Position numbers and translations under genes: made by a program. A stretch of DNA of 64,000 nt, from NCBI RefSeq assembly GCF_901709675.1, contig NC_051105.1, positions 9,968,604 to 10,032,603 on the forward strand, written 5' to 3'. Shown here piece after piece: positions 1 through 25,844 of the stretch. Below the pieces are notes generated by a model. It did not search any database. It was not told the DNA's origin and was given only the letters and a program-made list of their open reading frames with translations. How positions within the stretch are numbered: position 1 is the stretch's first letter; each line of letters opens with the position of its first letter. The stretch is from Syngnathus acus. Taxonomy: Eukaryota > Chordata > Actinopteri > Syngnathiformes > Syngnathidae.

Positions 1-1129
1 GCGGCCGCCCCTTCTCATGCGTGGGCGACAGAAAGCAAAGCGGGAGTCAGGCAAGATGAGGCGCACGCGAAACCATCACAACCGGCTGACGCCACTGCCC
101 CGTTTATTCAATTAGGCCAAGTGATCGGCCGTCTTGTGTTGAAAGCATCAAAGTAGCGTTACCTGCACGGGGGCGTTTGTTGGCGCCTTGTACGCAAGCT
201 AATGTTTGGAGGGGAATGCAGATACGGAGGTCGCCGCCAATTAGACTTGGGAGGGGGAGGCAGATGTGAGGCAGTGGAAGGTCTCTTTCTTGATCTTGTT
301 GATCTCTTTCTCCTGGAGCTGTCTTGATGCTCCATGGAATATTAATCCTCCCCTTATATAACCAACCGCCCTGCGCTTCTCCTTCACTCTTCCTTGGAGG
401 AATGGCGACGCTACCTCCACCGTGGATACGAGGGGGGAAACCCAGCAGCGGGTCGTGTGTGTTCCCAACCCGAGCCCTCGCTGGTGACTTACCTGATTTA
501 ATAAAATGTGGGGAAATAAGGGTTGTATGAAGAAACACATTTCACATATTTGCCCGTGTACGTGCTGGTTCAAGTGGGAGGAGGCCTCAAAGGAGGTTTT
601 CACAGCTTGTGTCAGTTTGGTGCATTTCATCTGAAACAATTAATGAGTTCAGTAGTCTCGGTGCAGTGTCTAGATGGAGATGAATAATGGTTGGGTGGAA
701 TAATGTGCTGATGTTCTACTTTTACATGTGTAAAAGCAACATCTGCAATCTTCATGGATGAATTGCTTCTTCTGACATGTCAAATTTTCAAATTTAGAAT
801 GAGAGGCAATTTCTGTCTGCTTTCTGTGAATCACAGACATTTGTCTTTGAAGAATTTTGGTATAGTCAAATAATTGCCACATGGCAGTGATGCTCACGAT
901 GCTGTTTCTATGACAACCTGGAGCAGGGGGGGGCTCGGAGGCTGCATGCACCGAAAGGGCAGGGAGAGTTGGTGGCAACAACAAGTCAGGCTTTAAGCTT
1001 CCAAAAAAATGACAATATTTATTGCTTGCTGTGCAATGACCTCCGATGTGAATTAGCGCTACAAAAATACACTTGAACTGAATGAACTTCCATGTCCTAA
1101 TTTTCTCACCTCTCTCTATCTCCCCGTAG
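1..1129 (+). other. intron sequence upstream of the terminal pde11a exon
   Basis: No coding exon could be supported here on either strand. The stretch ends in a pyrimidine-rich tract and AG at 1128-1129, the acceptor of the terminal pde11a exon, so it is read as the last intron of that gene. It opens with a NotI octamer (gcggccgc). The open frames at 104-639 (minus) show no recognisable domain. Confidence 0.6.
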
Positions 1130-1336
1130 ACTCTGGTCAAGTTAAATCCGAAATTGAAGCCCATGCTCGACATGATCCAAGCCAACAGGTCCAAGTGGGA
1201 GGAACTGAACAACAAGCGGCAACACGAACACAGCGTTTCAGCACCGGCGAGCCCCTCGGAGCCCGTCGGCTGCACGGCGCCCAAGACGGGCGGCTCCCCC
1301 GGCCGTAGCCGCGTGGCCGCCAAATCGCTGGGTTAG
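1130..1336 (+). CDS. pde11a: phosphodiesterase 11A, last coding exon (partial)
   Basis: This is the C-terminal exon of a class I cyclic-nucleotide phosphodiesterase; the rest of the gene lies left of the window. Seen: acceptor AG at 1128-1129, an open phase-0 exon of 68 codons and a TAG stop at 1334-1336. The start reads TLVKLNPKLKPMLD and then NRSKWEELNNKRQ, the last catalytic-domain helix of PDE5/6/11-type enzymes. A Ser/Pro/Gly-rich tail follows. From memory, human PDE11A has a similar KLKPMLD ... NRSKWEEL stretch before a short Ser-rich tail. PDE11A hydrolyses cAMP and cGMP through a metal-binding HD domain, which is not in this window. Orientation and position next to agps and nfe2l2 match human PDE11A. 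A paralogous PDE cannot be excluded from 68 residues alone. Confidence 0.78.
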   Translation, partial: TLVKLNPKLKPMLDMIQANRSKWEELNNKRQHEHSVSAPASPSEPVGCTAPKTGGSPGRSRVAAKSLG

Positions 1337-2010
1337 CAAGCCTTCTTATCGAGATCTCACTTCCTCTTACGGCCTGCAACTTGTGCAGGGAACGCGAGGG
1401 TCCTGTTTGTTCCTCTGGGAAAAGCGGAAAAGCTACCGGAGGTGTGTGAAGGTTGTCACGGCAGCCGCAAATGTGCTGCATCGGCACAACTGACTTCCAT
1501 CGTGCGGCCATTGCGCAACAAGGCACGGCCCAAATTCTGGAAAGGTGTTGCCTGCGTGTCGGATGTTTGTAAATGTGTATATACTCGAGTGCTGTCACAA
1601 AACTTTGGATTGTGGTGTGGCCGTCGAAGGATGAATTGTTTCTGGAGCGCTGGTTGTTTGCTCCAATTCCTCCTCTCCTGTGCCTTGTTGGAAAGATTCC
1701 CCCATGAAAAATGCATGGCCTCCTTTGACTTGAACATGATGGAAAATGGTACCTGTGATGGACTTGTTTTTTTTTTTCTCCCCATCATTTTGCCGTTATA
1801 CACCACAAGTCAATTGTTCATAAAGCAGTCAAATGGTATTGAATTTCACAAGAGGTTCTTTTTCAGCCCAACAGATGAACTGACCCAGCAGTTTGCTGCT
1901 CATTTCAAATTGATGTAAATATATTTTTGAAATATTTTTATTTAAGTTATTATTTCTATTTAATTGTATGTCCTCAAAGATGTGATAAACACTGTCAGTG
2001 GTATGCACAA

Positions 2011-2029
2011 TAGCGCCCTCCGGTGGTTG
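2011..2029 (-). promoter_or_regulatory. CTCF-like motif
   Basis: Read on the minus strand, caaccaccggagggcgcta closely fits the CTCF core CCACYAGRKGGCGCTA. It lies downstream of the pde11a stop. Confidence 0.45.
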
Positions 2030-2200
2030 TGTCACATTTGTCTGAATGTCTTTGAATTATTTTTTTTAATTACTAATGTCAGCCTAGCCCTAACAGCTGA
2101 CCATAGCCTGACATATTTGAATTAATTTTTTTTTATTAATTCATGATGATGGTGTATAAAGGTAAAATTATTGAAAAGATTAAATTGTCCAAATACTTCT

Positions 2201-2711
2201 GGTATGAAATGCTACTTTGAAGCCCTAACCCTAGCTTTAACCCTACTTTGAAACCCTAACTGTAGTATGAAACCTTAGCTTTAAAGCCTAGTTTGAAGCC
2301 CTAACTCTCGGGCCGCGTTCCAATATGTTTTCCAAGTTACCCTCGTTATACACACCTGCGTGAAAAGATTGTTCATTTTCACGTTCTGCAGGAGCAAAAA
2401 CTTTTCACGCAGGTGCACTTAACGAGGGAATCTTGGAAAACATGTTGGAATGCGGCCCCCAGGACTGGAGTTTGCCATCTGTGCTTTAAACCCTACTTTG
2501 AAAGCCTAACTCTTGTATGAAATCCTCCTTTGAAACCCTGACCCTCGCTTTAAATTCTACTTTGAAACCCTAACCCTAGTATGAAACCCTAATTTAAAGC
2601 CCCAACCCTAGTATGAAACCCTACTTTGAAGCCCCAACCCTAGTATGAAACGCTACTTTGAAGCCCTAACCCTAGCTTTAAACCCTACTTTGAAACCCTA
2701 ACTCTAGTAAC
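2201..2711 (+). repeat. degenerate minisatellite, about 31-bp unit rich in CCCTAACCCTA
   Basis: Units of roughly 31 bp read CTACTTTGAA-RCCCTAACCCTAG followed alternately by TATGAAAC or CTTTAAAC. About a dozen units are visible, split by a foldback element at 2309-2459. The CCCTAACCCTA portion resembles telomere-like sequence, but the array also carries non-telomeric spacer and is clearly interstitial. Confidence 0.85.
2309..2459. mobile_element. foldback/MITE-like inverted repeat inside the minisatellite
   Basis: The left arm begins GGGCCGCGTTCCAATATG and the right arm, reverse-complemented, begins GGGGCCGCATTCCAACATG. The arms stay complementary for about 65-70 bp around a short loop, including TTTTCACGCAGGTG on both sides. 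No open frame lies inside. No clear target-site duplication was found, so the family cannot be named. It interrupts the minisatellite and therefore arrived after the array expanded. Confidence 0.8.
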
Positions 2712-2749
2712 TCTGTTATCTAATCTCCCCCCATACATTTATGGGAATA

Positions 2750-2778
2750 TTCTCTCTCTCTCTCTCTTTTTCTCTCTC
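2750..2778. repeat. (TC)n microsatellite
   Basis: Simple TC tract with a short T interruption. Confidence 0.85.
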
Positions 2779-3376
2779 ACACGGACACACAATGTGCCTT
2801 GATGAAGTTGCTGTGTATTCAAGTAAGCCATTGAATCTCGCAGAATTAATTCTCAATATTTATTTCTCTGACATTTGGCCTTTTTTCCTCCTCACTCTCT
2901 TCTGACCGTCTTACAGCTTTTCTTGTCCAAGGATGACTTTGACTGACTCAGCTTTCGTAGTAGTACTCAAGTGCCCATTGGGTTACGAGCCAATTCTTTA
3001 CTCTTAAGTAGTAGTTTACGTTTTTTTAACTTATGACTTGTGTTGTACTTTGTTGGTATTTTTTTATGTGACCTTGTGCACCTTGCCAGGCATGGTTGTT
3101 AATGTTTTTCATTGAAGAACATTGAAGTTGCATGTTTTAATGACACGTGTTGCATTCAAAGACAATTCTGAGGATGTAGCAAATGCGGAAGCGTCACAAA
3201 TACCTCGGATTTCCACACAAATGCATGTCTTTAATTGTACTGCATGAGGTTGTGCTGAATATCACTGTTCTATTTTTCTATCAAGTCTCCCACATGACTT
3301 GGACTTTGGACATGATGTAATGTGTCTTGTCTCTTACTTCTCTTTCTCTTCTTTTTGTGTTTTTTGGACTTATTTA

Positions 3377-3444
3377 AATAAAAGAAAAACCCAGGCATGA
3401 TGACGCAATGTGCAATGTTTCAGACGTTCTGTACTATGAATAAA
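3377..3444 (+). terminator. pde11a: pde11a candidate poly(A) signals
   Basis: Two AATAAA hexamers, at 3377-3382 and 3439-3444, the second followed within 30 bp by a GT-rich stretch (tggtggtttgtggtgtc). These suit 3' end formation on the plus strand. Confidence 0.5.
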
Positions 3445-3704
3445 CATGATGCTGCTACATGGTGGTTTGTGGTGTCATTGAAAAAGGCATTAAAATGAAT
3501 TAAATATAGTAATTAAGTTAATTAGTAATTATTAGTATATAATTAATTAAAGAAAAACATGCCAAGTAAGTAAAAAATGACTGTAGAGTAAAACATTTTT
3601 TCAGTAAAGAAATTACCATGTATAGTAAAGCTTTTAAAAATGGCATTGCATAGTAGGGCTTTTAAAAGTGATTATAGTAAGCTTTGGAAAATGTAATAGA
3701 AAGG

Positions 3705-3775
3705 CTTACATACTTGGGTTAGGGCTACAAAGTAGGGTTTAAAACATGGGTTGGGGTTTCAAAGCAGTTCTCTTG
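3705..3775 (-). repeat. inverted copy of the CCCTAA minisatellite unit
   Basis: The minus strand reads CTGCTTTGAAACCCCAACCC, then TTTTAAACCCTACTTTG and AGCCCTAACCC. These are the same modules as the array at 2201-2711, in opposite orientation. The two sets flank the candidate pde11a poly(A) signals. Confidence 0.7.
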
Positions 3776-3946
3776 CTTCCCATGCTTGTGCACCTCAGAC
3801 AAGCGACAACAAAATCAAATTGCATTGTCAATGCTGCCCTCGTGTGGGCAAAAGTTTGCTTTTTTTTTAATTCCATGTTTTACCAGGTAAGTCAATTGAG
3901 AAAACTTTAATAAACACAAATATTTCTGATGGGTATTTAAGTTGGA

Positions 3947-3952
3947 TTTATT
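3947..3952 (-). terminator. agps: agps candidate poly(A) signal
   Basis: tttatt on the plus strand is AATAAA for agps. It lies about 500 bp from the candidate pde11a poly(A) signals, so the two genes converge closely. Confidence 0.45.
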
Positions 3953-5624
3953 GCACAAAGAGCGGTGACAAAACACACTGGCTGTTATTGAATTGTTAGG
4001 ATAGAATAACAAAAAAAAAAGGAATTCCATATAATATTCCAAAGCACATTTGTTGACGAGTTTAAAAAAACAAAAAACAGTTGTCATGTCAAGCAGCAGT
4101 TCCAAAATGAATCCATCAATTTGACAGGGACATTACATCGGTTATCAGTAAAGGACATTTGGGCGAAAGAAAAAAGTTCATAGTCAACTAAACATCATTA
4201 GGGTACACTTTCACATTCTAATGACATCCAAATACTGTACAACGCGGCCTTTTCAAACATGCTCAAGAGAGAGAGAATGTAGAGTCTATTACCATGGTAG
4301 GAGTTTAATCGCACTTTACAGTGAAATACACCAACTACACTAGACACTACATTTTTTCCCACTCCAAAATGACTTACTCCACATTTGAGTATTTGCCAAT
4401 AAAGACTTTCAATACTTGATGCCATTATTTCTCGCAATTGCGATGAAAGCATGTTTCGTTCTTTTTACATTAATGTGGCTCCTCTCTGAAAAGTGTCTGT
4501 CTCAGTCTAGTCATTTAGTATCGGTGTTTCAGTGTCGGAGGAGCATTTTAGAGTACCGAGTACTGATATCAGTGCATCCCTAGACATGACAATTGAGCAT
4601 TATGATCTTTTAGAGATCCCACTTGGATTGGCTGTGTACCTAATAATTTGGTAAACAGTCCAGTGAGAAAATAAGATTAAAGCTGCTTCAAAAAAGGAAA
4701 ATTTTCATTTTCAATTTCAACAAACACAGAACAATTCATTGTAAACTCTCACCAACTGCTAAAAAATTTTTTTTTGCATATGCGGATTCAAAACTAATTT
4801 GTCAGAGTTTGCATGTGTTTAAGTCTTTGGTAGGACATGAGCAAAACATGACATTGGCATAATTAAAACTCATTCAATCCCAGGGACATTTATATACTTT
4901 TTTTTCATGTGGTAGAATAAAGGAGCGTTTGGAAATGGCTGGCACTGAATAAGTTTTAATAATGAGGAAAAAAAATAAAAATAATTCAGTAACACATCTT
5001 GGGCGCTTTGGGTACAAAAACACAAAGTAATATATAAATGTTAAAAGTCAAGTTAAGGTCCAAGCAGGGGTTAGTTCATTTCGCCACCCCCCAAAAATCA
5101 AACAAAAAAATGAACCAATTATTTTTTTTTGTGTATAACAACAGGTCATCAGTGTGACACACATTCACACAGTCATTGTTGCTTGACAAAGGGAAGGACA
5201 ATGTACCCGAGTGATCATCAGGAAGTATCCAAGTACATGATTTTGAGGGGTTGGGTGGGCAGACAAAAGCTTTCCAAAAGGCACAGAGCTTCAGTAACAT
5301 ACCAACAAAATGGAAAGCCATTTTAAAAAAAAACACTTGGTCCACATCCAATCATGCGAAGAATACTTAAGTGTTATTCGTGAGGACAAAGTGTCCTCGT
5401 AGAAGGACCTAAAGCTTGATATCAAGGATATGGACCAAGTGTTCAAATGCCTTTCCACAGGAGTTGGAGTGAGTAGACTTGATGTTGTGTTGTATGCGAG
5501 ACGTGCGTCACTGCTTGTTATGGCTCATTTCATGAGCGCGCACACATGATGGCACCACATGATAAAGAAGAACACAAGCGTTCCTTTCAAATTCTCAAAT
5601 CTCTTTGCATGGTTTTGGAGGAGG

Positions 5625-5625
<1 letters not shown>

Positions 5626-5659
<34 letters not shown>
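5626..5659. repeat. (TG)n microsatellite
   Basis: Uninterrupted TG tract just beyond the agps stop codon, probably within its 3' UTR. Confidence 0.9.
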
Positions 5660-5660
<1 letters not shown>

Positions 5661-5674
5661 CTGGGTAGGCAGGA

Positions 5675-22399
<16,725 letters not shown>

Positions 22400-25186
22400 G
22401 CTGCTTCCGTATTGGTGACGGGAGAGAGCGGAACTGTCACATATGAGGGAAGAGTGTGGCGTTCAGTGGTACCTGGGAAAAAGCAATATTTTTGTATTTG
22501 TTTTTTGGCATGACGTTTCCGCTTATAATTAATAAGTGTTTCTTGGTACATACATAATGTACTGTGTGCGTAGTTAAAGACAAATTAAACACGGGCCTTT
22601 TCAAATCATGACAGTCACGTTGAATTTGTTTAATCATCTGTTTCTGCTAATCTTGAAACCGGTGGTTTCACACACGGTTGCAACATTTACCACATCGAGA
22701 ACAAGGACGTGAAGCCATCGCAATAGGTTGTACCCAGCATGCTTTGCGAATCACACATAGGCTCAATTCTATGCAAAGACTGGAATTGCAGGATTGCACA
22801 GCAAACTCGCTTTTAATGCTCATGTGAGCTAAAAGAAAAGGTTCTTTTCAGTAACGCTTGACAATGGAAGGAAAAATATACATAAATGTAGGTAATTGAA
22901 TTTGAGACTTATTTTACTTGGCTGAGGATGAGAAACATCAGTCCATTCATTTGTCTGTTTTTATTAGATTTCAGTGTGTATAACATTTGACTAACTGGCA
23001 ATTCATACCTGCAGTTTCATCTTGCACAAAAATCGTCTGTTACACTGCAAACTCTTCTTTTCTCATTGACTTGTTTGATGCACCACTGGCTTGGTTAGTA
23101 AATTAACCTGAACCAACACAGGTTTACTATTGACTTTTCGAGCTCCTCTCCACTGAGTCACCAGACCAGCATGACGACTGTTTCCATATGGTACCATCCA
23201 GCGCTTTAAGTAACAATATGACACACACGGATCACAATCAATCAAAATAAAACACCGTATTGTAATTCAAATAAACAATGGATAAATTGGACAAAAAGAG
23301 TGAATCTGCAAAGGAACTTTATTTCAGAAGAAAAAAAAGCAGAAAAGGTGTAGCAAATATCCAGATGCTTGAGGACTTCTTTCCCAAATGGAAGATTTAA
23401 CTTCCAAAACAAAGTTCTGTAATGCACTGACTGCGAGCAGTGAGAGTCTGAGTGTATCACAGAACTTTATTTGGAAAGCCACAGTGCCACCTCATAGGTT
23501 TGTCTTCTTCCAGCAGACTGACATGTTGCTCCCTTGACCTGCAGCAAATCACAAGAACCGCCATACATGTGTTTTACTTGAGCACACTTTTAACATTCAT
23601 GCATAAAAAGTTTCTTTTTTTTTCAGGGGGGAGGGGGGGGGGGGTCAATGTGTGGCTGCGGTGTGAATGCTCCATATGGAACGGGCCTACTGGGTGGCTT
23701 AGACGTCTAACACCAGCCAGGTATTGTCGGCCAGAGCCTTTTGCACATTTGCAGAAGTTTTAAAATAATTTGTGTAATCGAGGCCATTTGAACATTGTTT
23801 AATACAAACAGCACAATAATGCCTCTTTTACAGAGTTGGTTCCACTTGTAGCTTCTACCTGTTGAGCCTTGAGGATTCAACAGGCCTTGGCAAAGCTGAT
23901 TTCACAAAGTCAACTTGTTGACACTGTTAAAAAATTTTTTTAAATGTGCACAAGGTCAACAAAGCTCTTGTTGACCATTATCTAACAGCAATTTAGGAAC
24001 ACTTGTCACTTTAACAGCATTAACGTGACAGCAACTTTTTGCAACATGAAAAAGCACAACGTCACCTTTTCAATCATTACATGCAGAAAGACGGCAGGCA
24101 AAGAATATAAGTCAAGTGGGTTCGGAAATAGCCAGAGAGGAGCCATACTGTACCTGAGAGGTAGACATAAGCGGTGAGCTGCAGCAGCCAGTCTGTTTAG
24201 AAAAAAAAAAATGCAACGAAAGGCAGCGAAGTGAGGACGTCGCAGGGCCACCTAAAGAGAGCGATGCAAAGCCACTCTTTCTTCGCTGCACTTGATGTGC
24301 TGACGTGCAAAAACGATTCAAGTCGTGGGGTGGCCGGTGCTTCGGTCGCCGTCGTTTTACCTTTTCTTCTTCCTGGCCGCGAGTGAGTGCTGCGTGCAGT
24401 TGACTCAATGCAGCTGGAAGAATGTCGACGTGGAGCTGCCAAACGTGAACGCGTGCACATGAGCGCGCTTCACGGGAGAGCATGGAGGGCTGGGGGGTGA
24501 AAAAAAGAGAAAGAGGCTTTTTTTCTATGTGTGTGTATGTGTGTCATTGCACGCCAGTGGACTGCACTTTACTGTGCGTTTCTTTGCACTGAGGTGACAG
24601 CGCCAGTAGTTTTTTTTTTTAGTTTGTCTTATTCCGTCCTCTTTTAACTACCATATTACTGCAACGTTTTTACAACCGTCCTACATGGTTTAAATCTGGA
24701 ATTCACGTGGTTGGTATGACTATTTGCACGATCTAATAATTCAATATACATATGATCAGAACAGTGAATACAAAGTGTTACAATTTTATTTGTGATATAT
24801 CATATAAAAGTGAGATTAAGAGACTCCATTTCAAAAAAATTCCACACTGTGACCTATAACCCACACAAGTCGAAAAAGAAAATGAAATCTGTAATCAGAG
24901 CTTGGAGGTTTTAAAATTGAGTAATTTACCTGAAGCATGGCAGAACCATCAGGAAACAATGGCATGCCACTCATAGCTTGAAAGTGGCCTCAAGTACAGA
25001 CTATAAAAGAACAGTGCTGTCTGCCTAAAAAATGTGGACATTTAAGCCTACAAAATCTCCTCTTGGAACTATTTAATCTCTGCCAGGTGAGCCTATTGTG
25101 CTTTCTCAAGTGTAAATAGAAAGTTAAATAATACAACTTCTTGTGGCTAAATTTGATGTCATTTATTTTAACAATATTTCATTTAT

Positions 25187-25264
25187 TGATTTAGTTACAT
25201 AGCAAATTCCTATTGTAGTACATGTTGATTTAATTACATAGCAAATTCCTATTGTAGTACATGT
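25187..25264. repeat. perfect-period 39-bp tandem duplication
   Basis: Two adjacent 39-bp copies (25187-25225 and 25226-25264) differ at one base (ttagtt versus ttaatt). Near identity suggests a recent duplication. It lies 90 bp from the CTCF-like motif upstream of nfe2l2. Confidence 0.95.
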
Positions 25265-25354
25265 GATATAGAGACAATGCGCATCACTGAACTCATTAAA
25301 CTTGCAAAAAATCTTTTCTAGGCTGCCAAGGCCTTCTTACCTCCAACATAGTCA

Positions 25355-25373
25355 ACCACCAGGGGGCGCTGTA
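25355..25373 (+). promoter_or_regulatory. strong CTCF-like motif upstream of nfe2l2
   Basis: accaccagggggcgctgta matches the vertebrate CTCF core CCACCAGGGGGCGC exactly over its central positions. It sits about 490 bp upstream of the nfe2l2 start codon, between two divergent promoters. Confidence 0.6.
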
Positions 25374-25539
25374 AAACCACTATCTCTTGTCTGTGACGTA
25401 CTCAACTCCACAGTATCATATTAGTATGTTTTGAACCCTAACCGTTTTATAACTACGCTTAAAATCCCTCATACAGAATGTTATAACGTGTCATAACGCG
25501 TATTCCCCAGACGAGTGCATGAACAAATATAATCCGGTC

Positions 25540-25844
25540 CACAAGGAGTTAAAGGAGCGAGCTCAGGCTGTCCCATACGCCTGGTGGACCGGCGAGGAGG
25601 GGCCATGTGGCAAGGAGGGGCGGGTGATAACCGGGAAGCAGCCGCTCAGTGGGCTGGGCCACACGTTCTCGTGATGTTAGTTGGGTAAGAAGAGGAAGCA
25701 ATATTTTCTCCACTATCCAGACAGAGACGGACTATCTCTTGGCCCTTGTTTGAACCGGGAGGACAAGGAAACTAAAATTACATTTTATTTTAAAAATCAA
25801 CCATTTTGGCCGCGTTAAGGCGTCTTTTTAACGCAGAGGCGTCC
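25540..25844 (+). promoter_or_regulatory. nfe2l2: probable nfe2l2 promoter and 5' UTR
   Basis: A GC-rich block begins near 25540 in otherwise AT-rich sequence and leads to the first ATG. I could not place a transcription start site or find a clean antioxidant response element (TGACnnnGC) in it. Confidence 0.5.

Larger units (their letters stand above)
1337..3460 (+). other. pde11a: probable pde11a 3' UTR, about 2.1 kb
   Basis: No coding potential was found after the TAG. Two AATAAA hexamers at 3377-3382 and 3439-3444 are the first strong plus-strand poly(A) signals in a suitable context. The interval is AT-rich and holds a CCCTAA-type minisatellite, a foldback element and a CTCF-like motif. 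The UTR assignment is an inference from position; transcript data would settle it. Confidence 0.45.
3930..5674 (-). other. agps: probable agps 3' UTR
   Basis: About 1.7 kb of AT-rich sequence follows the agps stop on the minus strand and has no coding potential. It ends near a minus-strand AATAAA at 3947-3952. A weaker ATTAAA near 4951 could give a shorter form. The boundaries are inferred. Confidence 0.45.
22400..25844. other. head-to-head agps / nfe2l2 intergenic region
   Basis: agps (minus) and nfe2l2 (plus) are transcribed away from each other, so this 3.4 kb should hold both promoters. No coding exon was recognised; the minus-strand open frames at 24006-24483 show no known domain. Contents: G-rich run near 23630, a 39-bp tandem duplication at 25187-25264, a strong CTCF-like motif at 25355-25373 and a GC-rich block just upstream of nfe2l2. 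Confidence 0.7.

Noticed and set aside
104-639. Overlapping open frames near the left edge
   Set aside because: No domain, no codon-like pattern, no convincing splice context with the pde11a exon.
2201-2711. Interstitial telomere or subtelomeric position
   Set aside because: Only part of each unit is CCCTAA-like and the array lies in a conserved gene block, so it is a minisatellite.
24006-24483. Minus-strand open frames of 81-123 codons between agps and nfe2l2
   Set aside because: Low-complexity and basic sequence without a recognisable family; no transcript evidence available.
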